Positions 16,831-26,002 of a stretch of DNA of 32,784 nt are shown piece by piece. This DNA is from Paracidovorax konjaci (lineage in GTDB: Bacteria > Pseudomonadota > Gammaproteobacteria > Burkholderiales > Burkholderiaceae_C). Under the pieces are notes generated by a model. That model did no database searches and was not told the DNA's origin. It worked only from the letters and a program-made list of their open reading frames with translations. Positions within the stretch are counted from its first letter, which is position 1, and every line of letters starts with the position of its first letter. Location: positions 1 through 32,784 of the forward strand of contig NZ_FOMQ01000025.1 in NCBI RefSeq assembly GCF_900112675.1, given 5' to 3'. The translations under genes and the position numbers were made by a program.

Positions 16831-18870
16831 TCAGGCGGCCTGGGACATGCCCTGGTGCCGCAGCAAGGCATCGAGCGTCGGTGCGCGACCGCGAAATGCC
16901 TTGAACGATTCCATGGCCGGCCGGCTGCCACCTGCTTCCAGGATCGCCTGCCGATAGCGTCGGCCTGTTTCGACGCTCGGCAACCCATCGGAGCCGGACG
17001 CTTCCTCGAAGGCCGCATAGGCATCGGCGCTCAACACCTCAGCCCACTTGTAGCTGTAGTAACCGGCCGCGTAGCCGCCCGCGAAGATATGGCTGAAGGT
17101 ATGGGCACTGCGGCTGAACGAAGGCGGGCGCAAGACGGAAACCTCTGCGCGGACCTGATCGAGCAGCGGCATGAAATCCTGGGCCGGGTCATGCTCGGTG
17201 TGCAGCAGCATGTCGAACAAGGCGAATTCAATCTGGCGCAGCGTGCCCATCCCGCTCTGGAAATTCTTGGCGGCGATCATCTTGTCGAACAGATCGCGGG
17301 GCAGCGGTGCCCCCGTATCCACATGGGCGGTCATGTGGCGCAGCACGTCCCATTCCCAGCAGAAGTTTTCCATGAACTGGCTGGGCAGTTCCACGGCATC
17401 CCACTCGACCCCGCTGATTCCCGAGACGTCGCGCTCGTTCACCTGCGTCAGCATGTGGTGCAGGCCATGGCCGAATTCGTGGAACAGCGTGATCACATCA
17501 TCGTGCGTGAGCAACGGAGGCTTGCCATCCACGCCATCGGCAAAGTTGCAGACCAGATGGGCGACGGGCGTCTGCAGACGGCCGGTGTCCGGGCGCTTCC
17601 AGCGCGTGCGCACGTCGTCCATCCAAGCGCCGCCGCGCTTGCCGGTCCGTGCGGGCTGGTCGAGGTAGAACTGCCCGACGAGTTCGGTTCCACGCTCGAT
17701 GCGGTAGAACTCGACGGCCGGATGCCACACCGGAGCGCTGTCGCGCCGGATGGCCACGTCGAAAAGCGTTTCGACGATCTTGAACAGCCCCGCCAGGACC
17801 TTCGGCGCGGTGAAATACTGCTTCACCTCCTGCTCGCTGAAGGCATAGCGCTCTTCCTTCAGTTTCTCGGAGATGTAGGGCCAGTCCCAGGATTGCGGGT
17901 CGGCCAGGCCCAGGTGCTGGGCTGCGAAGGCGCGCAGATCGGCCACGTCCTTTTCGGCGTAGGGCCGCGCGCGGCGCGCCAAATCGCGCAGGAAATCGAC
18001 CACCTCGCGTGGCGAGTCGGCCATCTTCGCCACGACCGAGACTTCGCCGAAGTTGGCATAGCCCAGCAGGCGGGATTCTTCCTGGCGCAGCGCGAGGATT
18101 TCGCGGATCAGCGCGGAGTTGTCGAAACGTCGCGCGTCGCCGTCCGCCTGGTCCGAGGCGCGGGTGACATAGGCCCGGTAGAGCGTTTCGCGCAGTGCGC
18201 TGCTCCTGGCGAACTGCATGACCGGCAGGTAGCAAGGCATCTTCAGGGTGAGCTTGTAGCCGTCCTTGCCTTCGGCCTGGGCCGCCGAGCGGGCCGCCTG
18301 TTTCACATCGTCGGGCAGGCCGCCCAGTTCGTCTTCGCGGGCGTAGTACGCGAAGGCATCGGTGGCATCGAGTGCGTTCTCGCTGAATTTCTGCGAAAGC
18401 TCGGCCTGGCGTTCCTGGATCTGCGCGAATCGATCCTTGGCGGCGCCTTGCAGCTCGGCGCCGGACAGCACGAAATTGCGCACCGCGTTCTTCCAGGCCT
18501 GGTGCTGCTCGGCATTGAGCGTGGCGGGGTCGATGGCTTTGTACTTCGCATACAGGCGCTCGTCGGCTCCCAGCCGGGTCCAGAACTCCGTCACCCGCGG
18601 CAGGGCTTCGTTGTATGCAGCACGCAGCTCCGGCGTGTCGGCCACGCTGTTCAGATGGCTCACGGCGCCCCAGGCACGGCCCAACTCCTCGGTGGCCACG
18701 TCCAGCACTTGGGCAATGGCGTCCCAGCGCGCGGGGAAGTCCGGTGCCGTGACGGTGTCCAGCGCGGCATTGGCGCGCTGGAGCAGCGTATCCACCGCCG
18801 GAGCCACATGGGCGGGTGCGATCTGGTCGAACAGCGGGAGGTCTTGGAAGTCGAGGAGTGGATTGCTCAT
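16831..18870 (-). CDS. Oligopeptidase A (M3 zinc metallopeptidase)
   Basis: PrlC (679 residues; E. coli 680) is a cytoplasmic thimet-type oligopeptidase that degrades short peptides, including cleaved signal peptides. The zinc motif HEFGH is at residues 464-468 (FHEFGHGLHHM), and the third ligand lies in the downstream segment GVEWDAVELPSQFMENF. The late loop FAGGYAAGYYSYKWAEVLSADAYAAFEE is also typical of the family. The start at 18870 gives the usual MSNPLLDF. It lies 75 bp after folD on the same strand and 50 bp before the glutaredoxin-like gene; the three may be one transcript. Confidence 0.96.
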   Translation of the reverse strand: MSNPLLDFQDLPLFDQIAPAHVAPAVDTLLQRANAALDTVTAPDFPARWDAIAQVLDVATEELGRAWGAVSHLNSVADTPELRAAYNEALPRVTEFWTRLGADERLYAKYKAIDPATLNAEQHQAWKNAVRNFVLSGAELQGAAKDRFAQIQERQAELSQKFSENALDATDAFAYYAREDELGGLPDDVKQAARSAAQAEGKDGYKLTLKMPCYLPVMQFARSSALRETLYRAYVTRASDQADGDARRFDNSALIREILALRQEESRLLGYANFGEVSVVAKMADSPREVVDFLRDLARRARPYAEKDVADLRAFAAQHLGLADPQSWDWPYISEKLKEERYAFSEQEVKQYFTAPKVLAGLFKIVETLFDVAIRRDSAPVWHPAVEFYRIERGTELVGQFYLDQPARTGKRGGAWMDDVRTRWKRPDTGRLQTPVAHLVCNFADGVDGKPPLLTHDDVITLFHEFGHGLHHMLTQVNERDVSGISGVEWDAVELPSQFMENFCWEWDVLRHMTAHVDTGAPLPRDLFDKMIAAKNFQSGMGTLRQIEFALFDMLLHTEHDPAQDFMPLLDQVRAEVSVLRPPSFSRSAHTFSHIFAGGYAAGYYSYKWAEVLSADAYAAFEEASGSDGLPSVETGRRYRQAILEAGGSRPAMESFKAFRGRAPTLDALLRHQGMSQAA

Positions 18871-18945
18871 GCGCGTTCAGATGGCGGCGGGACGGTGGGG
18901 TTCAAGCGGCTTGCGCAATCTCTTCGATAGCCGGGCTGTATGGTG

Positions 18946-19797
18946 TCAGCCGGCGGCGCGCTCCGCTGCTTCGAGGGTGTTGACGAGCAACATGGTGATG
19001 GTCATGGGGCCGACGCCGCCAGGCACCGGAGTGATGTGGCCGGCCACCTCGCGCACTCCGTCGAAATCCACATCTCCGCAGAGCTTGCCTTCGTCGTTGC
19101 GATTCATGCCCACGTCGATCACGATCGCGCCGGGCCGGACCATGTCGGCGGTGAGCACGTTGCGCTTGCCTACCGCGGCCACGATCACGTCGGCCTGCAG
19201 CGTCTGGGCCTTGAGGTCGCGGGTGGCGCTGTGGCAGATCGTCACGGTGGCGTTCTTCTGCAGCAGCATCAGCGCCATGGGCTTGCCCACGATGTTGCTG
19301 CGGCCGATGACCACCGCATGCTTGCCACGCAGGTCGTAGCCGATGGATTCGAGCATCTTCATGCAGCCGTACGGCGTGCAGGGCCAGAAGCCGGCGGTGC
19401 CCGTCATGAGCGCACCGGCACTGGCGATGTGGAAGCCGTCCACGTCCTTGGCCGGGGAAATGGCTTCGATCACGCGCGTGGCGTCGATGTGCGCAGGCAG
19501 CGGCAATTGCACCAGGATGCCGTGGATGGCCGGGTCCTGGTTGAGCGCCTCGACCCGCGCGAGCAGCTCGGCCTCGGTCATAGATGCGTCGTACTTCTCG
19601 AGCACCGAGTGCAGCCCGCCGTCTTCGCAGGCCTTGACCTTGTTGCGCACGTAAACCTGGCTGGCCGGGTTGTCGCCCACCAGCACCACGGCCAGGCCTG
19701 GCGTGGTGCCACGCTCCTTGAGCAGTGCTGCGCGGCGCGCCACATCGGCGCGAAGTTGGCGGGAGAGGGCGTTGCCGTCGATCAGTTGGGCGGTCAT
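18946..19797 (-). CDS. Methylenetetrahydrofolate dehydrogenase/cyclohydrolase FolD
   Basis: FolD (283 residues; E. coli 288) converts 5,10-methylene-THF to 10-formyl-THF in two steps using NADP. The catalytic lysine lies in [14 protein letters not shown], and the folate-site segments [12 protein letters not shown] and [10 protein letters not shown] are intact. The NADP-binding region reads [17 protein letters not shown], and the C-terminal [14 protein letters not shown] is the family signature. The start at 19797 (MTAQLIDG) fits homologues; an upstream frame adds 20 residues with no family match. The 88-bp gap to the response regulator holds an AT-rich stem-loop repeat. Confidence 0.96.
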   Translation of the reverse strand: MTAQLIDGNALSRQLRADVARRAALLKERGTTPGLAVVLVGDNPASQVYVRNKVKACEDGGLHSVLEKYDASMTEAELLARVEALNQDPAIHGILVQLPLPAHIDATRVIEAISPAKDVDGFHIASAGALMTGTAGFWPCTPYGCMKMLESIGYDLRGKHAVVIGRSNIVGKPMALMLLQKNATVTICHSATRDLKAQTLQADVIVAAVGKRNVLTADMVRPGAIVIDVGMNRNDEGKLCGDVDFDGVREVAGHITPVPGGVGPMTITMLLVNTLEAAERAAG

Positions 19798-19867
19798 GGG
19801 CGGGATGGCTTCAGGAATGTCTTCAGTATCGAAATGCCGCCATGCCGCCGATTCCATTGGGCAGGCA

Positions 19868-19884
19868 GCTATTTTTTTTATAGC
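19868..19884. repeat. AT-rich stem-loop unit, copy A (GCTAT-N7-ATAGC)
   Basis: GCTAT (19868-19872) and ATAGC (19880-19884) flank seven T residues, followed by ATCAGG. It abuts the stop codon of the response-regulator gene. On the minus strand it could help end transcription, but there the loop is A-rich and no T-run follows. Related units appear at 20540-20556 and 28125-28141, inside coding sequence. Confidence 0.5.
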
Positions 19885-19885
19885 A

Positions 19886-20512
19886 TCAGGATTTGGGAGC
19901 GTTCTGGCCCAGGGCGATCTTGAGCAGGTCGGCCACGGTGTTGGCGTTGAGCTTTTCCATGATGTTGGCGCGGTGCGCCTCCACCGTCTTGATGCTGATG
20001 CCCAGGTCGTCGGCGATCTGTTTGTTCAGTCGCCCGGCCACGATGCGCTCGAGCACCTGGGCTTCGCGCCCCGTGAGCTTGGACAACAGCGCATCGCGGC
20101 TGGCGGCCTGCTGGTGGCCCGCGAAGGATTCACGGGCACGGTCGAGCATGCGGTCCACGAGGCCGACGAGTTCTTCCTCGTTGAAAGGTTTCTGGATGAA
20201 GTCGAGCGCGCCTTTCTTCATCGTGTTCACGGCCATCGGAACGTCGCCGTGGCCGGTGATGAAGACGACCGGCAACGGCGACTTGCGCTCGATGAGGCGG
20301 TCCTGCAGTTCAAGGCCCGTCATGCCACCCATGCGGATGTCCACGATCAGGCAGGCGACTTCACGCGGGTCGTAGCGCGACAGAAAGGATTCGGCGGAAT
20401 CGAAACAGCGAACGCGGTAGTCCTTGCCCTCCAGCAGCCATTGCAGCGAGTCGCGAACGGCTTCGTCGTCGTCCACGACGTAGACAGTACCTTTTTTGGG
20501 AATCAAACTCAT
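19886..20512 (-). CDS. FixJ/NarL-type response regulator
   Basis: The 208-residue protein has a receiver domain (about 9-120) with acidic pocket D14-D16, phosphoacceptor D58 (LIVDIRM), T86 and K108 (QKPF), then a LuxR-type helix-turn-helix (about 143-203; [36 protein letters not shown] split across the motif). The layout and receiver sequence resemble FixJ, TtrR and StyR. Its ATG overlaps the stop of the upstream histidine kinase by 4 bases, and AAGGA inside the kinase's last codons is its ribosome site, so the two are made together and are almost certainly partners. Position opposite aceE suggests, but does not show, control of pyruvate dehydrogenase. Confidence 0.9.
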   Translation of the reverse strand: MSLIPKKGTVYVVDDDEAVRDSLQWLLEGKDYRVRCFDSAESFLSRYDPREVACLIVDIRMGGMTGLELQDRLIERKSPLPVVFITGHGDVPMAVNTMKKGALDFIQKPFNEEELVGLVDRMLDRARESFAGHQQAASRDALLSKLTGREAQVLERIVAGRLNKQIADDLGISIKTVEAHRANIMEKLNANTVADLLKIALGQNAPKS

Positions 20513-23082
20513 GCGGGAGTCCTTGGGATAGATGCTTTTGCTACAGAATTCGTAGTGTCATCCGCAGGCTGGGCCAGCGGAAGCCAGAAGGAGAAGCGGC
20601 AACCGGTGACCTCCGGACCATTGTAGATGTTCTCTGCCTGCATCCTTCCCTGGTGCGACTCCACGATGCTGCGGCACAGGTTGAGGCCGATGCCCATGCC
20701 TTCCTGCTTGGTGGAGAAGAAGGCTTCGAACAGGTGCTCCAGCACTTCCGGGGCGAGGCCTTTGCCGGTGTCCTGCACCGCGAACTCGATGCCGCCCAGC
20801 CCTTCGAGCTGGCGGGGCACCACGCGCAGTTCCACGCTGCGGCGCGACGGGGGCCTCTCGGCCTGCTGGATCGATTCGGCGCCGTTCTTCATCAGGTTGA
20901 TGAGCACCTGCTCGATCAGGATGGTGTCGGCCATCACGGGCGGCAGCCGCGCGGCCACATAGTGGGTCAGCCGCACGTTGTGCCGGCGCAGTTCGATGTC
21001 CGCCAGTTCCACGGCCTCGCTCACCATGCCCTGCACGTCGGCCATGGTGCGGTTGGGCTCGCTTTTCTTCACGAAGGCCCGGATGCGCAGGATGATCTGG
21101 CCGGCGCGCTGCGCCTGATGGGCCGTCTTCTCCAGCGCCGAGAGCAGCGCTTCTTCGGTGATCTGCTGGTTCTTGATGCGCGACACCATGCCGCTGCAGT
21201 AGTTGCTGATGGCCGTGAGCGGCTGGTTCAGCTCGTGCGCCACGCTGGAGGCCATCTCGCCCATCGTGATGAGGCGGCTCACCGATTGCGCGCGTTCGGC
21301 CTGGCGCGCGGCCTGCTCCTCGGCCTGGCGGCGCGGGGTGATGTCGGTGGCGATCACCATCTGCGCCAGGCGCCCGTCCACCCAGTTGAGGTAGCGCGAG
21401 CGCACTTCCAGCCATTTGCCCAGATCGGGCAGGTAGATCTCGGCGTTTTCGGAGCGCGCATCGGTCAGCGTGTCGGTCGGCAGGCCCATCAGCGCGTCTT
21501 CGTCGTCCATGCTGCCCGCGCTGGAGCTGCCCGCGGGCAGCACGCCGGCCTGGGCCACCAGCTGCAGGTGGCCGCCGGTCTGCGAGCCGAACCACTGCCG
21601 GTACAGCTTGTTCGCGAAAAGCAGTTCCTCGCTGCCGAGCGGCGCCACCGACACGGAGGCATCCAGCGACTCCAGCACGATGGTGAAGCGCTCGTGCGAG
21701 GCCGTGAGCTGTTCTCGCACCCGATTGGGTTCGGTGATGTCGGTCATCGACGTCATCCAGCCGGTCTGCTGCCCGTGCGCGTCGATGAGCGGGGACACGT
21801 AGAGCCGGGCATCGAACAGCGTGCCGTTGCGGCGCTTCACGCGCACCTGGAAGCCGCCGACGGTCTGCCGGCCGCTCAGTTCGTCGCGCAGCTTGGCGTG
21901 CAGCGCTTCATGGTCGGGGTCGGGCCAGTAGGTGTAGGGGGGCGACTGGCCGATCAGCTCTTCGGCGCTCCAGCCGGTCATCTGGCAGAAGGCCGCGTTC
22001 ACATAGGTCATGCGTCCGTTCATGTCGAGCGCACGCATGCCGGTGACCATGGAGTTTTCCATCGCCCTGCGGAAATTGGTTTCCGCGACCAGCGCTTCCT
22101 GCGTGCGCATGCGCTTGCGCGTGTGCCGCCAGTTGGCGATCAGCATCCAGGCCGTCATGGCGCTCAGCGTGCCGACCAGCCAGAACAGGCCGCTGCCCAC
22201 CACGCCCAGCGACGTGCGGTAAGCCTGTGCGCGCAGCACGAGGCCGTTGCCCACGGGGGAGACGAACACCTCGTACTGGTTGGGGCGCGCGACCCATGGC
22301 AGCCAGGCGGAACTGGGGCCGCGCGGCGCCAGCGGCGTGCCGGCCAGCAATTGTTCACGCCCGTCGAGCATGGTCACCGCATAGCGCGCCAGCACTTCGG
22401 TGGGGGTTCCGTAGCGCAGCAGGCTGTCCACCGAGTACTCGGCCAGCACCACGCCCGTGAACTTGCCCTGCGCCACCAGCGGCACCTGCAGTTGCAGCAG
22501 CGGCGGCGCTTCGCCGTCGCCCGGGCTCGCCAGCGGCTGCGCATACACGGGCTGCTGCAGATCGCGCGCCAGGCCATAGGTGTCAGCCGTGTCCCCGCTG
22601 CGCAGCACCTCGCCCGCCACGCGCAACTGGCCGCTGGGCAATGTGGGGGCGGCATGGCTGGCGCGGATGCGCCGCCGGTCGTCGATCCAGGTGACGGCCT
22701 GCAGTTCGGGGTACTGGCTGATCAGCCCTTCCGCGCGCGACACGAAATCGGGGCGCTCGAGATCCTGGTTCGACAGGTCGCGCGCGATGCGCATGATCTG
22801 CTCCTGACGCTCCAGCAGGCGCAGGCGCACGCGCTGCTGGGCGTACTCGACATCGCGCCGCAGCGCTTCCTGTTCGCGTTCGCCTTCTTCGGCGCGCAAG
22901 TACCAGAAAGCCGCCACGATGGCGGCCAGGAACATGAGAACGGCGGCCAGCGGGGCGAGTGCGGCCAGGCGGTCTTGGCGCGTGGGCGAGAGACTGCGCC
23001 ACCAGGTGCGCCACCAGCGCGCCGGAGCGCTCACGACGGATGGGTCTGCAGCAGCGACGGGCGCGGGGGAAGGGCGATCCAT
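20509..23082 (-). CDS. PAS-domain sensor histidine kinase (FixL/DctB-like)
   Basis: This 857-residue inner-membrane kinase has a first membrane helix at about 39-62, a periplasmic sensing region of about 230 residues, and a second helix at about 293-316. A PAS domain follows (begins FRRAMENSMVTGMRALDMNGRM, split by variable residues), then a second PAS-like region. The HisKA box has the phospho-accepting H616 in SSVAHELNQPLTAISNYC, and the HATPase domain has NLMKNGAESI (N box), DTGKGLAP (G1) and GMGIGLNLCRSIVE (G2). The ELNQPL form is typical of FixL/DctB/TodS relatives. The start at 23082 avoids a longer frame into the aceE promoter. The extreme C-terminus is encoded by an AT-rich repeat-like sequence. 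The ligand is unknown. Confidence 0.9.
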   Translation of the reverse strand: MDRPSPAPVAAADPSVVSAPARWWRTWWRSLSPTRQDRLAALAPLAAVLMFLAAIVAAFWYLRAEEGEREQEALRRDVEYAQQRVRLRLLERQEQIMRIARDLSNQDLERPDFVSRAEGLISQYPELQAVTWIDDRRRIRASHAAPTLPSGQLRVAGEVLRSGDTADTYGLARDLQQPVYAQPLASPGDGEAPPLLQLQVPLVAQGKFTGVVLAEYSVDSLLRYGTPTEVLARYAVTMLDGREQLLAGTPLAPRGPSSAWLPWVARPNQYEVFVSPVGNGLVLRAQAYRTSLGVVGSGLFWLVGTLSAMTAWMLIANWRHTRKRMRTQEALVAETNFRRAMENSMVTGMRALDMNGRMTYVNAAFCQMTGWSAEELIGQSPPYTYWPDPDHEALHAKLRDELSGRQTVGGFQVRVKRRNGTLFDARLYVSPLIDAHGQQTGWMTSMTDITEPNRVREQLTASHERFTIVLESLDASVSVAPLGSEELLFANKLYRQWFGSQTGGHLQLVAQAGVLPAGSSSAGSMDDEDALMGLPTDTLTDARSENAEIYLPDLGKWLEVRSRYLNWVDGRLAQMVIATDITPRRQAEEQAARQAERAQSVSRLITMGEMASSVAHELNQPLTAISNYCSGMVSRIKNQQITEEALLSALEKTAHQAQRAGQIILRIRAFVKKSEPNRTMADVQGMVSEAVELADIELRRHNVRLTHYVAARLPPVMADTILIEQVLINLMKNGAESIQQAERPPSRRSVELRVVPRQLEGLGGIEFAVQDTGKGLAPEVLEHLFEAFFSTKQEGMGIGLNLCRSIVESHQGRMQAENIYNGPEVTGCRFSFWLPLAQPADDTTNSVAKASIPRTPA
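20540..20556. repeat. AT-rich stem-loop unit, copy B (GCTAC-N7-GTAGT), inside the kinase gene
   Basis: GCTAC and GTAGT flank AGAATTC with the same 5-7-5 spacing as copy A. It falls within the last 15 or so codons of the kinase gene (about residues 843-848), a tail outside the HATPase domain. The low GC of this tail stands out from the rest of the gene. Confidence 0.4.
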
Positions 23083-23134
23083 CGTGCGAGTGTAGGTGAG
23101 CCCTCCGGCACGGCGCCTCGCCACCCCGCATGGC

Positions 23135-23207
23135 AATGTGCGACTGCAACATTTTTTCATATGGTGGTGTTGCTGGGCGCCATTCGAAATGCTCAGGAAA
23201 TGTGCGA
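23135..23207. promoter_or_regulatory. Divergent kinase/aceE control region with direct and inverted repeats
   Basis: The 175-bp gap between the kinase and aceE starts holds the 9-base direct repeat AATGTGCGA at 23135-23143 and 23199-23207. The copies are 64 bp apart start to start, about six DNA turns. Between them is an inverted repeat, GCAACA (23146-23151) with TGTTGC (23168-23173), around a T-run and CATATGG. No clear -10/-35 pair is visible; TTGACT at 23211 lacks a matching -10. These are candidate regulator sites for the two-component system or another factor. Confidence 0.35.
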
Positions 23208-23257
23208 AACTTGACTGGATTTACCCCCAACGCCAGCGACTCAAAAAGGAGACAGGC

Positions 23258-25981
23258 ATGACTGCTCAGACCGACCCTCAGGCCGGAAAAACCGCTTCGT
23301 CCGCGCCCGATACAGACCAGCAAGAAACCCGTGAGTGGATGGATGCGCTGTCTGCCGTGATCGACCGCGAAGGCGCCGAGCGTGCGCACTTCCTGCTGGA
23401 GCAACTGCTCGAGCACGCACGCCAGAGCAGCATCGACATGCCGTTCTCGGCCAACACGGGGTACGTGAACACCATCGAGCCCAGCCAGGAGGCGCGCTGC
23501 CCCGGCAACCTCGAAATCGAAGCGCGCCTGCGCGCCTACATGCGCTGGAACGCCATGGCGATGGTGGTGAAGGCCAACCGCCACCATCCGCCCGAAGGCG
23601 GCGACCTCGGCGGCCACATCGGCTCCTTCGCTTCGCTGGCCAACATGTTCGGCGCCGGCTTCAACCATTTCTGGCATGCCGAGAGCGAAGGCCACGGCGG
23701 CGACCTCATCTACGTGCAGGGCCACGTGTCCCCCGGCATCTACGCGCGCGCCTACCTCGAGGGCCGCCTGACCGAAGAGCAGCTCCTCAATTTCCGCCAG
23801 GAAGTCGACGGCAAGGGCCTCTCCAGCTACCCGCATCCCAAGCTGATGCCCGAGTTCTGGCAGTTCCCGACCGTGTCGATGGGCCTGGGCCCGCTGATGG
23901 CCATCTACCAGGCCCGCTTCCTGAAGTACCTGCACGCGCGCGGCATCGCCAACACCGAGAACCGCAAGGTCTGGGTGTTCTGCGGCGACGGCGAAATGGA
24001 CGAGGTCGAATCGCTGGGCGCCATCGGCCTGGCGGCGCGCGAGAACCTCGACAACCTCGTCTTCGTGATCAACTGCAACCTGCAGCGCCTGGACGGCCCG
24101 GTGCGCGGCAACGGCAAGATCATTCAGGAGCTGGAGGGCGAATTCCGCGGCTCCGGCTGGAACGTGATCAAGCTGCTGTGGGGCAAGGGCTGGGACGACC
24201 TGCTCGCGCGCGACAAGGACGGCGCCCTGCGCAAGATCATGATGGAGTGCAACGACGGTGACTACCAGTCGTTCAAGGCCAACGACGGCGCATACGTACG
24301 CAAGAACTTCTTCGGCCGCGACCCGCGCACGCTCAAGATGGTCGAACACATGAGCGACGACGAGGTCTGGAACCTGCGCCGCGGCGGGCACGACGCGCAG
24401 AAGGTCTATGCGGCCTTCAAGACGGCCAACGAACACAAAGGCCAGCCCACCGTGCTGCTGGTGAAGACCGTCAAGGGCTTCGGCATGGGCAAGATCGGTG
24501 AGGGCAAGAACACCGTCCACCAGACGAAGAAGCTCGGCGACGAAGACATCAAGGCCTTCCGCGACCGCTTCAACATCCCGATCCCCGACAGCCAGATCGC
24601 CGACCTGCCGTTCTACAAGCCGGCCGACGACACGCCGGAGATGAAGTACCTGCACGAGCGCCGCAAGGCGCTGGGCGGCTACCTCCCACACCGCCGCACG
24701 AAGGCCGACGAGAGCTTCACCGTGCCCGCGCTGGACACCTTCAAGGCCATCCTCGAGCCCACGCCCGAAGGCCGCGAGATCTCCACCACGCAGGCCTACG
24801 TGCGCTTCCTCACGCAGTTGCTGCGCGACCAGGCCCTGGGCCCGCGCGTGGTGCCCATCCTCGTCGATGAGGCGCGCACCTTCGGCATGGAAGGCCTGTT
24901 CCGCCAGATTGGCATCTACAACCCGCACGGTCAGCAGTACACCCCGGTCGACAAGGACCAGGTCATGTACTACAAGGAAGACAAGGCCGGCCAGATCCTG
25001 CAGGAAGGCATCAACGAGGCCGGCGGCATGTCGAGCTGGATCGCGGCGGCCACCTCGTACAGCACGAACAACCGCATCATGGTGCCGTTCTACGTGTACT
25101 ACTCGATGTTCGGCTTCCAGCGCATCGGCGACCTGGCCTGGGCGGCGGGCGACATGCAGGCGCGCGGTTTCCTGCTGGGCGGCACCTCGGGCCGCACCAC
25201 GCTGAACGGCGAAGGCCTGCAGCACGAGGACGGCCACAGCCACATCCTCGCCAACACGATTCCCAACTGCGTGAGCTACGACCCCACCTTCGCGCACGAA
25301 GTGGCGGTGATCATGCACGAGGGCCTGAAGCGTATGGTCGAGCGCCAGGAAAACGTCTTCTACTACCTCACGCTGCTCAACGAGAACTACGCCATGCCCG
25401 GCCTGCAGCCCGGCACCGAAGAGCAAATCCTCAGGGGCATGTACCTGTGCAAGCAGGCGCCGGCGCTCAAGAAGGGCGCGCCGGCGGTGCAGCTGCTGGG
25501 CAGCGGCACCATCCTGCGCGAATCGTTCGTGGCGCAGGAACTGCTGGAGAAGGACTGGGGCGTGGCCGCTTCCGTGTGGAGCTGCCCGAGCTTCAACGAG
25601 CTGACGCGCGACGGCCAGGAAGCCGAGCGCTGGAACCTGCTGCACCCCACCGAAACGCCGCGCCAGGCCTTCGTGGAAGAGCAGCTGGCCAAGACCGAAG
25701 GCCCCGTGGTCGCCTCCACCGACTACATGAAGGCCTACGCCGAGCAGATCCGTCCCTTCATCCCCAAGGGCCGCACCTACAAGGTGCTGGGCACCGACGG
25801 CTTCGGCCGCAGCGACTTCCGCCGCAAGCTGCGCGAGCACTTCGAAGTGGACCGCCACTACATCGTCGTGGCCGCGCTCAAGGCCCTCGCCGAGGACGGC
25901 AAGCTGCCCGCCGCCAAGGTGGCCGAGGCCATCCAGAAGTACGGCATCCAGGCCGACAAGGTCAACCCGCTGCACGCCTGA
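23258..25981 (+). CDS. Pyruvate dehydrogenase E1 component, homodimeric
   Basis: AceE (907 residues) decarboxylates pyruvate with thiamine diphosphate and transfers the acetyl group to the E2 lipoyl arms. The cofactor motif GDG (243-245) to NCN (272-274) has exactly 26 residues between, as in the ThDP consensus. Other homodimeric-E1 marks are GGDLGGHIGSFAS, RGKA-type helices in the first half, LGGTSGRTTLNGEGLQHEDGHS, and FGRSDFRRKLREHFEV near the end. AAAAGGAGAC lies just before the ATG at 23258, a very strong ribosome site that rules out the longer frame. It is first in aceE-aceF-lpdA. GC is very high (47 of 60 in 25141-25200). Confidence 0.97.
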   Translation: MTAQTDPQAGKTASSAPDTDQQETREWMDALSAVIDREGAERAHFLLEQLLEHARQSSIDMPFSANTGYVNTIEPSQEARCPGNLEIEARLRAYMRWNAMAMVVKANRHHPPEGGDLGGHIGSFASLANMFGAGFNHFWHAESEGHGGDLIYVQGHVSPGIYARAYLEGRLTEEQLLNFRQEVDGKGLSSYPHPKLMPEFWQFPTVSMGLGPLMAIYQARFLKYLHARGIANTENRKVWVFCGDGEMDEVESLGAIGLAARENLDNLVFVINCNLQRLDGPVRGNGKIIQELEGEFRGSGWNVIKLLWGKGWDDLLARDKDGALRKIMMECNDGDYQSFKANDGAYVRKNFFGRDPRTLKMVEHMSDDEVWNLRRGGHDAQKVYAAFKTANEHKGQPTVLLVKTVKGFGMGKIGEGKNTVHQTKKLGDEDIKAFRDRFNIPIPDSQIADLPFYKPADDTPEMKYLHERRKALGGYLPHRRTKADESFTVPALDTFKAILEPTPEGREISTTQAYVRFLTQLLRDQALGPRVVPILVDEARTFGMEGLFRQIGIYNPHGQQYTPVDKDQVMYYKEDKAGQILQEGINEAGGMSSWIAAATSYSTNNRIMVPFYVYYSMFGFQRIGDLAWAAGDMQARGFLLGGTSGRTTLNGEGLQHEDGHSHILANTIPNCVSYDPTFAHEVAVIMHEGLKRMVERQENVFYYLTLLNENYAMPGLQPGTEEQILRGMYLCKQAPALKKGAPAVQLLGSGTILRESFVAQELLEKDWGVAASVWSCPSFNELTRDGQEAERWNLLHPTETPRQAFVEEQLAKTEGPVVASTDYMKAYAEQIRPFIPKGRTYKVLGTDGFGRSDFRRKLREHFEVDRHYIVVAALKALAEDGKLPAAKVAEAIQKYGIQADKVNPLHA

Positions 25982-26002
25982 CCCCCACCGGAGACAACAC
26001 AA

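Noticed and set aside
16831-18930. Long plus-strand frame opposite prlC
   Set aside because: It is a shadow of prlC, which carries the HEFGH site and full-length family similarity.
23211-23240. TTGACT as the -35 box of an aceE promoter
   Set aside because: No acceptable -10 hexamer lies 16-18 bp downstream (the sequence there is CAGCGA-like), and the leader would be almost absent.
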